A stretch of DNA of 14,087 bases from Chthoniobacterales bacterium (lineage in GTDB: Bacteria > Verrucomicrobiota > Verrucomicrobiia > Chthoniobacterales > UBA10450), in the NCBI GenBank assembly GCA_025980625.1, contig JAICXG010000049.1:1-14087 (forward strand), given 5' to 3'. The notes below the pieces were generated by a model. It saw nothing but the letters and a program-made list of their open reading frames with translations, ran no database searches and was not told the origin of the DNA. The first letter of the stretch is position 1; each line of letters opens with the position of its first letter. Shown piece after piece: positions 1-5,398 of the stretch. The position numbers and the translations under genes are program-made.

Positions 1-545
1 CCTCGACTCTGGCTGACATGTATGCGGCGGTCACGAGCGCGTGCGGAACGTTGAAGGGCCCGCTGCACGGCGGCGCGAACGAAGAGTCGATGAAGATGCT
101 CGATGAAATCAATAGCCCCGATCGGGCCGAGAAATGGATGATGGAGGCGCTCGCCGAGAAGAAAAAAATCATGGGCTTCGGTCATCGGGTTTACAAAAAG
201 GGCGACTCGCGGGTGCCGATCATGCGCGAGATCGCGCGCGACCTCGGGAAGCGCGTGGGCAAGGAACAATGGGTGCCGATCTGCGAGAAACTCGAGGCCA
301 CGATGGAGCGGGAGAAACATCTTTGCGCCAACGTCGATCTCTACGCCGCGCCTGTCTTCACGATGCTCAATTTCGATCCGGCCCTGAACACGCCTATCTT
401 CGCCGCTTCGCGCGTTGCAGGTTGGTGCGCGCACGTCATTGAGCAACAGGACAACAACCGGCTGATCCGTCCTCGCTCCCTCTATACCGGGCCGGCGCAG
501 CGGCCTTACAAGGGGCTCTCCCCTAACGGGGCGGGGAACTCGTGA
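1..545 (+). CDS. gltA: Citrate synthase, C-terminal part (gene truncated by the window edge)
   Basis: The product condenses acetyl-CoA with oxaloacetate at entry to the TCA cycle, in the cytoplasm. The gene enters from outside the window; the frame is open from base 3 and reads STLADMYAAV before the first internal Met at base 18. Counting from that Met, all three catalytic residues of the family are visible: His17 in GPLHGGAN, His56 in GFGHRVYK and Asp107 in NVDLYAAPVF. The conserved FAASRVAGWCAHVIEQ and NRLIRPRSLYTGP blocks follow. The 'LYAAPVFTMLNFD' block looks more like short bacterial citrate synthases than 2-methylcitrate synthase, but methylcitrate synthase cannot be excluded from the C-terminus alone. 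The last 15 or so residues (QRPYKGLSPNGAGNS) extend beyond the usual end and contain one copy of the dispersed CCTAAC word. Stop TGA is at 543-545. Confidence 0.9.
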   Translation, partial: STLADMYAAVTSACGTLKGPLHGGANEESMKMLDEINSPDRAEKWMMEALAEKKKIMGFGHRVYKKGDSRVPIMREIARDLGKRVGKEQWVPICEKLEATMEREKHLCANVDLYAAPVFTMLNFDPALNTPIFAASRVAGWCAHVIEQQDNNRLIRPRSLYTGPAQRPYKGLSPNGAGNS

Positions 546-547
546 AG

Positions 548-613
548 CGTTACATCGTTAAACCGAGAATCGTGAATCGGACCGATGTAACGATGTAACG
601 ATTCGCGATGTAA
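548..613. repeat. Inverted and direct repeats between citrate synthase and the thioesterase gene
   Basis: A perfect 12-base inverted repeat has arms CGTTACATCGTT (548-559) and AACGATGTAACG (589-600) separated by 29 bases. Inside the loop a small stem CCGA/TCGG (563-566/577-580) closes a GAATCGT heptamer. The octamer CGATGTAA occurs three times directly (583-590, 591-598, 606-613) and once inverted (550-557). The position just after the stop codon suits a transcription terminator, but there is no T-run. It could equally be a decayed mobile repeat. What it does is unknown. Confidence 0.55.
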
Positions 614-617
614 TGGA

Positions 618-1082
618 ATGAAACCGCCTTCGCTTCAGGAAAAATACGCGCCTAACAATGCCTGCTGGGGCTGTGGTCCGGCCAACCCGGAAGGACTGCG
701 CATCCGCAGTTTTCCCGAAGGCGACGCCGTGGTCGCAGAGTGGAAACCGGAGCCGAAGTACGAAGCGTTCCCCGGGGTCCTGAACGGTGGAATCATCGGC
801 ACCCTTCTCGATTGCCACTGCAACTGGACTGCGGCTTATCACCTGATGAAACAATCGGGCGAAGAGCGCGTCCCATGTACCGTGACTGCTGATTATGCGA
901 TCAAGCTGCTGCGGCCGACCCCGACTGACGGCTCGATCCATTTGAGCGCGAAAGTAGTCGAGTCGACGAACGATCGCGCGACGGTTGAGGGGACACTGAG
1001 CGGCGGCGGAAAAGTATGCGCAACCTGCCGCGGCACATTTGTCGCGGTCAAGGAAGGTCATCCGGCGTACCATCGGTGGTAG
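618..1082 (+). CDS. Hotdog-fold thioesterase, PaaI-like
   Basis: A 154-residue single-domain hotdog protein, probably an acyl-CoA thioesterase of the PaaI/YbgC superfamily; the substrate cannot be told. It has the CWGCGPANPEGLRI opening motif (residues 16-29) common in this group. This is followed by YEAFPGVLNGGIIGTLLDCHCNW (48-70), the helix that normally carries HGGI..LLDE. Here the usual His is Asn (N56), and Asp65 is kept. A C-terminal strand pair (SAKVVESTNDRATVEGTL) completes the fold. ATG at 618 has no Shine-Dalgarno sequence. The beta-lactamase frame opens within its last 67 bases, so the two may be translationally coupled. The family is certain enough; the reaction is inferred. Confidence 0.8.
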   Translation: MKPPSLQEKYAPNNACWGCGPANPEGLRIRSFPEGDAVVAEWKPEPKYEAFPGVLNGGIIGTLLDCHCNWTAAYHLMKQSGEERVPCTVTADYAIKLLRPTPTDGSIHLSAKVVESTNDRATVEGTLSGGGKVCATCRGTFVAVKEGHPAYHRW

Positions 1083-1924
1083 CGAGCTTCCTTGCGGCCG
1101 CCGTTCTCGCCTTCGCGGCGCCAAGCCCGGCCGCAGATCAAATCGCCGCTCTCGAACGGAGCGCCGGCGGACGGATTGGAGTCGTCGCCCTCGACACCGC
1201 AAGCGGGCAACGCATCGCGCATCGGCCTAACGAACGCTTTGCGATGTGCAGCACCTTCAAATTGCTCGCCGCAGCTGCGATCCTGAAAGCGACCGATGAG
1301 GGAAAGGAAAGCCTCGATCGCTTCGTTTCCTATACCGAGAAAGATCTGCTCGCTTATGCGCCCGTCACCAAAACGCATGTGAAAGACGGTGGGATGAAGC
1401 TGGGCGATCTCTGCGCGGCGGCGCTCCAGCAAAGCGACAACACCGCCGCCAATCTCCTCCTTCGCGACCTCGGTGGCCCAGCTGGCCTAACGAGATTTGC
1501 CCGCACGCTGGGCGATGAGGCGACACGACTCGACCGGATAGAGCCGGAACTGAACACGGCCCGGCCGGGGGACGAGCGCGACACCACCACGCCCGCGACG
1601 ATGTGCGAAGACTTGCGGCGTCTGCTCGCAACCGACGTCTTGTCGAGCGCATCGCGCCGGCAGCTCGAGAGTTGGCTCATCGGTAACACCACGGGCGACG
1701 CGATGATCCGCGGCGGGGTGCCGAAAAATTGGCAGGTCGGCGACAAAACCGGCCGAGGAGCAAACGGCACGACGAACGACATCGCCATCCTCCATCCGCC
1801 GGGCAGGCAACCGATCTTTCTCGCCATCTACACCGTCGGCTCGACCGCTTCCGAGGAAGCGCGCCTCGCGACGGTCGCGAAGGTGGCGCGAATTGTTGCC
1901 GACACGTTTCTGCCTAACGACTAG
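1016..1924 (+). CDS. bla: Class A beta-lactamase, exported
   Basis: A serine beta-lactamase that hydrolyses beta-lactam rings in the periplasm. Every class A signature is present: S79-T-F-K82 (Ambler S70xxK73), S140-D141-N142 (SDN loop), E176-P-E-L-N180 (omega-loop E166..N170) and K244-T-G246. A hydrophobic segment at about 20-35 ending APSPAA-DQ is a plausible signal peptide. Cys78 sits at Ambler 69, but the residue after KTG-R is Gly, so the Cys69-Cys238 disulfide of KPC-type carbapenemases is absent. GTTNDIAIL after KTG recalls CTX-M/PER-like enzymes. The ATG start at 1016 overlaps the thioesterase gene by 67 bases and gives an Arg-rich n-region. A GTG at 1076 is an alternative start that would trim it to the hydrophobic core. 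It is probably chromosomal and intrinsic; there is no mobile element next to it. Confidence 0.93.
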   Translation: MRNLPRHICRGQGRSSGVPSVVASFLAAAVLAFAAPSPAADQIAALERSAGGRIGVVALDTASGQRIAHRPNERFAMCSTFKLLAAAAILKATDEGKESLDRFVSYTEKDLLAYAPVTKTHVKDGGMKLGDLCAAALQQSDNTAANLLLRDLGGPAGLTRFARTLGDEATRLDRIEPELNTARPGDERDTTTPATMCEDLRRLLATDVLSSASRRQLESWLIGNTTGDAMIRGGVPKNWQVGDKTGRGANGTTNDIAILHPPGRQPIFLAIYTVGSTASEEARLATVAKVARIVADTFLPND

Positions 1925-1992
1925 CTCGGCCCGGGAATTGCCTGCCTGAATTCCGTCGATGCGCACCTCGGCCGGGCTGCTTAGCGTGCGGC

Positions 1993-2454
1993 ATGAGCAA
2001 ATTCAAAATTCTACCTCTGCCGAGCGAGATCGCGGAGACGGCTCGTCGCCGCGCCGCGGCGGGCGCCTCCGACCATTCGATCCGCACCGTCGATTCGCCG
2101 GCCAGTTATCCCTGCCGCCATTGTTTGCAATGGGCGCAACCTGGCGAGCGTGTCGTGCTTTTCCCTTACGCATCCATTCCGGCGGGTCGGCCCTATTCGG
2201 AGAGCGGGCCGATCTTTGTCCACGCTGAGGCCTGCGAAGGTTACGCGCCGACAACTAAATACCCGGAAAATTTTCGGCGGCACCGGGTCTTTCGCGCCTA
2301 TAATGTGGAGCACGACATGATCGACGCCGTCGTTGTTCCAGATGATCAACCCGAAGCGGTCATTGAACAGCTCCTGCAAAACCCCGAGACCGCGTTTTTG
2401 CAGGCCCGGAGCGTGAGCCGCGGTTGCTACACTTTCAGAATCGAACGCGCATGA
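1993..2454 (+). CDS. DUF1203 family protein
   Basis: A 153-residue protein that matches the general pattern of DUF1203. It opens with KILPLPSEIAETAR. A CRHCLQWAQPGERVVLFPY block (residues 42-60) follows, with two Cys three apart. Then comes GPIFVHAEACEGY (72-84) with a His and a third Cys, and an acidic C-terminal region. The Cys/His pattern suggests metal binding, but no function is established for the family and none is claimed here. The start ATG at 1993 lies 68 bases after the beta-lactamase stop, with no clear ribosome site. Its stop codon overlaps the start of ada by 4 bases (ATGA at 2451-2454), so the two are very likely co-translated. Confidence 0.75.
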   Translation: MSKFKILPLPSEIAETARRRAAAGASDHSIRTVDSPASYPCRHCLQWAQPGERVVLFPYASIPAGRPYSESGPIFVHAEACEGYAPTTKYPENFRRHRVFRAYNVEHDMIDAVVVPDDQPEAVIEQLLQNPETAFLQARSVSRGCYTFRIERA

Positions 2455-3515
2455 AAACGATGGAACTGCTTCCGCCTAACGGCACCATGTATCGCGCACT
2501 GCTCGATCGCGACCCGAGCTTCGAAGGCATCTTCATTGTCGGAGTGCGCACGACCGGAATTTTTTGCCGCCCGACCTGCAGCTCGAAAAAACCGGCTCGC
2601 GAAAATGTGGAATTTTTTCCTTCGCCTAACGAGGCGCTGATCGGCGGCTACCGGCCCTGTCTGCGCTGTCAACCGATGGATCCGGTTCCTCCCGCGCCGG
2701 AGCTGATCGAGCGCCTCCGCGCGGAGGTCGAGAAAGCGCCGGATGGCCGGCTGACGGACAAGGAACTCGCCTCGCTTGCGATTGATCCGTCGACCGCGCG
2801 GCGGCAGTTCAAGCGCTATTACGGCATGACCTTTCAGGCCTATCACCGCGCCCGCCGGATGGGACTCGCGCTGCGCGAAGTGCGCCGCGGCGAAAGCGTC
2901 GAAGAGGTGCGGAATGGCAGCGGCTTTGGTTCGGAGAGCGGATTCCGCGAGGCCTTCACTCGGATTTTCGGCGATCCACCGACGAGCGCGAAGCGGCGCG
3001 ATTGTCTCTGCGCCGAGCGCCTAACGACGCCGCTCGGCACGATGCTGGCGGTGGCTGATGATGAAGGTTTGCGTCTGCTCGAGTTTGTCGATCGCCGCGC
3101 TCTGGAGCGCGAGCTGCCGATCCTGCGCCAGCGTTTAAAGAAAACTGTCGTGCCCGGCGAGCATCCGCATCTGGCGGCGACACGAAAACAACTTGCCGAT
3201 TATTTCGCGGGCAAGAGTCTCGAGTTCGATCTTCCGCTCGCACCGGTCGGCTCCGAGTTCCAAATGCGCGCCTGGGATATTCTGCGCTCGATCCCGGTCG
3301 GCGAAACCCGCTCCTATTCGTGGATGGCAAAGCGACTGGGCGATCCTCAATTGCGCCGCGCCGTCGGTCGCGCCAACGGCACGAACATGATTGCGATCGT
3401 TATCCCGTGTCATCGCGTTATCCGTGCCGACGGCAACCTCTGCGGCTACGGCGGTGGGCTTTGGCGGAAGAAGTGGCTCCTCGAACACGAGCGAAAGTGG
3501 GTCGATGAATCGTGA
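2451..3515 (+). CDS. ada: Ada: alkylation-responsive activator and O6-methylguanine-DNA methyltransferase
   Basis: Ada transfers methyl groups from damaged DNA to its own cysteines and, once methylated on the N-domain, activates the adaptive response. From ATG 2451 (354 residues) the N-terminal zinc domain has Cys39, Cys43, Cys70 and Cys73 (FCRPTC, RPCLRC), one residue off E. coli Cys38/42/69/72. An AraC-type helix-turn-helix region follows (about 95-175, ending GFGSESGFREAFTRIFG). The methyltransferase domain ends in the active site PCHRV with Cys310, then GYGGGLWRKKWLLEHE. The frame is open further upstream (TTG at 2424), but ATG 2451 is preferred. It matches the family length and overlaps the DUF1203 stop as ATGA. 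I see no clear Ada-box promoter, consistent with expression from an upstream promoter. Stop TGA is inside a GAATCGT heptamer run. Confidence 0.93.
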   Translation: MKTMELLPPNGTMYRALLDRDPSFEGIFIVGVRTTGIFCRPTCSSKKPARENVEFFPSPNEALIGGYRPCLRCQPMDPVPPAPELIERLRAEVEKAPDGRLTDKELASLAIDPSTARRQFKRYYGMTFQAYHRARRMGLALREVRRGESVEEVRNGSGFGSESGFREAFTRIFGDPPTSAKRRDCLCAERLTTPLGTMLAVADDEGLRLLEFVDRRALERELPILRQRLKKTVVPGEHPHLAATRKQLADYFAGKSLEFDLPLAPVGSEFQMRAWDILRSIPVGETRSYSWMAKRLGDPQLRRAVGRANGTNMIAIVIPCHRVIRADGNLCGYGGGLWRKKWLLEHERKWVDES

Positions 3516-3527
3516 GTCGTGAATCGT
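3507..3527. repeat. Tandem GAATCGT-type heptamers at the ada stop codon
   Basis: Three heptamers run in tandem: GAATCGT, GAGTCGT, GAATCGT. The first contains most of the ada stop region, so the repeat overlaps coding sequence. A related pair, GAATCGT then GAATCGG, lies at 567-580 behind citrate synthase. The recurrence behind two unrelated genes suggests a dispersed short repeat family. No function is known to me. Confidence 0.5.
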
Positions 3528-3598
3528 AACTACGGTCATCTCGCGGGCGCGCTTCTCCCGATTTAGGCACCACGAATCTCGAATGCCGGCGCGGAGGG

Positions 3599-3672
3599 CG
3601 CGCCCGGGAGGACTCGAACCTCCGACCGTCGGATTAGAAATCCGATGCTCTATCCGGCTGAGCTACGGGCGC
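3599..3672 (-). tRNA. tRNA-Arg (anticodon UCU)
   Basis: The reverse strand folds as a complete cloverleaf. The acceptor stem is GCGCCCG/CGGGCGC, the D-arm GCTC..GAGC and the anticodon stem TCGGA/TCCGA. The seven-base loop TTTCTAA puts TCT at positions 34-36. The variable loop CGGTC has five bases, and the T-arm is GGAGG-TTCGAGT-CCTCC. The anticodon UCU reads AGA/AGG arginine codons. The 3' CCA is not encoded, so it must be added after transcription. The gene stands alone; the 5' end (3672) faces the GT87 gene, and a decayed relative of its 5' half lies 1.5 kb away at 5206-5234. Confidence 0.96.
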
Positions 3673-3683
3673 CTTATAGGGGA

Positions 3684-3745
3684 GCCTGAACACGGGAGAC
3701 ACATTGCCAACCTGTGAAAAACCCCTTCCTCCCGTGTCGTTAGGC
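3684..3745. repeat. 62-base imperfect hairpin ending in CGTTAGGC (attC-like shape)
   Basis: Nested inverted repeats: GCCT (3684-3687) pairs with AGGC (3742-3745), and ACACGGGAG (3690-3698) with CTCCCGTGT (3729-3737). An inner CACA/TGTG (3700-3703/3713-3716) closes a nine-base loop. Between the outer and middle stems there is an asymmetric bulge of two bases against four. The right end is a full copy of the dispersed word (CGTTAGGC, 3738-3745); the left end, GCCTGAAC, is a near-copy with one extra base. Length and layout recall an integron attC site (GTTRRRY core). A structured terminator or an uptake-signal pair is equally possible. It stands between the 5' end of tRNA-Arg and the GT87 gene. 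Confidence 0.5.
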
Positions 3746-3816
3746 ATGAGCGAACCGCCGGCTACTATGCCAGAGCGGACACCAAGGGCAATGACGTTCG
3801 GCAACAGACTCCCAAG

Positions 3817-3844
3817 TTGACTTGCGCAAGATAGCTCCTTCAAT
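3817..3844 (+). promoter_or_regulatory. Putative promoter of the GT87 gene, leaderless arrangement
   Basis: TTGACT (3817-3822) matches the -35 consensus at five of six bases. After 16 bases comes TTCAAT (3839-3844), a four-of-six match to the -10 box. Only six bases separate this from the GTG start at 3851, so transcription would begin at or next to the start codon. It is assigned by eye; short boxes like these arise by chance. Confidence 0.4.
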
Positions 3845-3850
3845 GGTGCG

Positions 3851-5191
3851 GTGGCCGAGATAGGATTCGCGTGGCCTCGTTTGCTGCCCAAGACGGCGGA
3901 AAAACGGCGACTACTTTTTGCCAGCATCATCGGCATTCTGGTCCTGATCTTCGCAGCGCACGCCATTGGTCGGGTGTGGAGTGGTTACGCCGACGATTTC
4001 AAACATTTCTACCGCGCTGCTTATGGCATGTTGCGCGGCGAAAACATCTACGCGGCCGGCCTTGGCCGTTACGTTTACCCGCCGCTCCTGGCTTTTCTGC
4101 TTCAACCGCTCGGATTGCTTTCGCTTAACCTCGCGGCCACGCTTTGGATTTTCGTAAATGTCGCGCTCCTGCTCATGGCAATGGTCGTGGCGACGACAGA
4201 AATCACGACCCGCTGGATGGCTGACTCCAGTGCCAGCGACTTTTCGATCAGGTGGGCGATTGCCCTCTTCGCCTTCGTGCTTGCGGCGGACAAGATTCAC
4301 ATCGTTTTCACTCAGGGGCAGACTGACTTCGTCATGCTTCTGGGCTTTGCCTGCGTCCTGCGCTGGATGGAGCGGAGACCCTGGCTCGCAGGTCTTGCGA
4401 TCGGCTTTACCGCCAACATTAAGTATCTCTCGCTTATTTTTGTTCCGTACTTCTTGCTGAAAAAGAATTTCCGGGCCGCATTCTTTGCGCTCGCCAGCTT
4501 TGTTTTTTTTCTTTGGCTGCCCGCGATTGAGATAGGTTTAAAGCGGACAACAGAATACCTAACGATCGCGGGAGGAGGCCTCGTCCACATGACTGGCGCG
4601 CACGTCCACCTCCAGCGACTCTACATCCCGCCAATTACGTGGGACCATTCGGTCTCGATAACATCCGCGCTCTTTCGGATGTCTCGCGCGCGCGGGCTTT
4701 CTGATGGATTCGCCGCCGCGCTTCTCATTCTGGTGTTCTCTATTGGAATGCTGATTCTCATTTCAGGGGCCCGACGCGCCGGGCTTCACCTGATTGCGTT
4801 GCGTTCGCCAGACGACTCTCGACAGACGCGAGAAGTGACGAGTTTGGAATGGGCAGCTTTGATTGGCATCGTGCTCGCCTTCAGTCCGCAGGCAACAGCG
4901 CGGCACATGGTGCTCGCATTATTGCTTTATACCCTTGGGGGCGCGCTACTCCTCTTGCAACGAGCACCTACAGCGCGCTGCCTGCTTCTGCTCGCCTTAC
5001 TCGCAATGGCTGGCGCAACTTCTTTCCCTCCGCGCGGTTTAGGCCCTGATTGGATGCTCAACGGCTGGCGTGCCATTGGCGGGGCTGGCTGGTGTGCGCT
5101 ATTTCTCACCGTCGTCCTTGTCTGGATCGGCAGCCGCACCGTGCGCGACTTACAGGTTCAACCTCGCGGAAAGCTACGCCAAGTTCGTTAG
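3851..5191 (+). CDS. GT87/DUF2029-type polyprenyl-phosphate-dependent glycosyltransferase, polytopic membrane protein
   Basis: A 446-residue protein with roughly ten hydrophobic segments. Family GT87 (DUF2029) enzymes add hexoses, usually mannose from a polyprenyl-phosphate donor, to lipids or glycans outside the membrane. Recognisable traits are the first helix (about 21-39) and then the extracytoplasmic DDFKHFYRAAYGMLRGENIY (48-67) with an acidic pair where the family's catalytic Asp lies. The YVYPPLLAFLLQPLG block (74-88) and ANIKYLSLIFVPYFLLKKNFRA in mid-protein follow. The substrate is unknown. The first possible start after the upstream in-frame stop is GTG 3851; no Shine-Dalgarno sequence is seen, but a promoter-like pair is. 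The TAG stop (5189-5191) is itself part of a CGTTAGGC word. The gene looks slightly less GC-rich than its neighbours and is flanked by tRNA-Arg and a tRNA fragment, suggesting insertion. Confidence 0.75.
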   Translation: MAEIGFAWPRLLPKTAEKRRLLFASIIGILVLIFAAHAIGRVWSGYADDFKHFYRAAYGMLRGENIYAAGLGRYVYPPLLAFLLQPLGLLSLNLAATLWIFVNVALLLMAMVVATTEITTRWMADSSASDFSIRWAIALFAFVLAADKIHIVFTQGQTDFVMLLGFACVLRWMERRPWLAGLAIGFTANIKYLSLIFVPYFLLKKNFRAAFFALASFVFFLWLPAIEIGLKRTTEYLTIAGGGLVHMTGAHVHLQRLYIPPITWDHSVSITSALFRMSRARGLSDGFAAALLILVFSIGMLILISGARRAGLHLIALRSPDDSRQTREVTSLEWAALIGIVLAFSPQATARHMVLALLLYTLGGALLLLQRAPTARCLLLLALLAMAGATSFPPRGLGPDWMLNGWRAIGGAGWCALFLTVVLVWIGSRTVRDLQVQPRGKLRQVR

Positions 5192-5205
5192 GCTACCAGC
5201 AATTC

Positions 5206-5234
5206 GATCTTCTAGCCCGCTGAGCTGCGGGCGC
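5206..5234 (-). pseudogene. tRNA 5'-half remnant
   Basis: On the minus strand this reads GCGCCCGCAGCTCAGCGGGC and onward. It aligns without gaps to the first 29 bases of the tRNA-Arg at 3644-3672, with 24 of 29 identical. The acceptor half GCGCCCG and the D-stem GCTC survive, but the partner GAGC has become GAAG and no anticodon stem or 3' half follows. It is therefore not a working tRNA. It shares orientation with the intact gene and marks the far side of the GT87 gene. It may be a decayed tandem tRNA copy or a scar of an insertion; it is the 5' half, whereas integrases usually duplicate the 3' end. Confidence 0.6.
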
Positions 5235-5268
5235 GCTGGGCCGGAATAACGGCACTGCGAGCACAGAA

Positions 5269-5313
5269 CACCGGGCGAAGACGCCCGGTGGCCCCACAGG
5301 CAGGATGCCTGTG
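5269..5313. repeat. Two adjacent REP-like hairpins upstream of glmS
   Basis: Hairpin one has a perfect nine-base stem CACCGGGCG/CGCCCGGTG (5269-5277/5282-5290) with loop AAGA. Four bases later, hairpin two has a perfect eight-base stem CACAGGCA/TGCCTGTG (5295-5302/5306-5313) with loop GGA, followed by CTACGA. A weaker echo, GAATGCCGATGCTACGA, follows at about 5322-5338. Short GC-rich hairpins closed by 'CTAC' words occur as dispersed intergenic repeats in many soil bacteria, which fits a REP-type family. Neither has a T-run, so termination is not their obvious role. Confidence 0.65.
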
Positions 5314-5362
5314 CTACGACCGAATGCCGATGCTACGAAAGTGCGCTCGGGATGACCCGCTA

Positions 5363-5391
5363 TTGCGAGCGCGAGCGGGTTCTCCTACAAT
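5363..5391 (+). promoter_or_regulatory. Putative glmS promoter, leaderless arrangement
   Basis: TTGCGA (5363-5368, four of six to the -35 consensus) lies 17 bases before TACAAT (5386-5391, five of six to the -10 consensus). The ATG of glmS follows seven bases after the -10 box, exactly where transcription would start. There is no Shine-Dalgarno sequence in the short gap. I see no glmS ribozyme or other leader, and there would be no room for one downstream of this promoter. Confidence 0.45.
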
Positions 5392-5398
5392 CCCAGCG

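Noticed and set aside
3599..5234. A phage or integrative element at tRNA-Arg
   Set aside because: There is no integrase, excisionase or phage gene, and the repeated tRNA part is the 5' half, not the 3' end used as an attachment site.
5314..5398. A glmS ribozyme or leader riboswitch
   Set aside because: No conserved ribozyme core is visible, the likely promoter abuts the ATG, and the nearest structures are REP-like hairpins.
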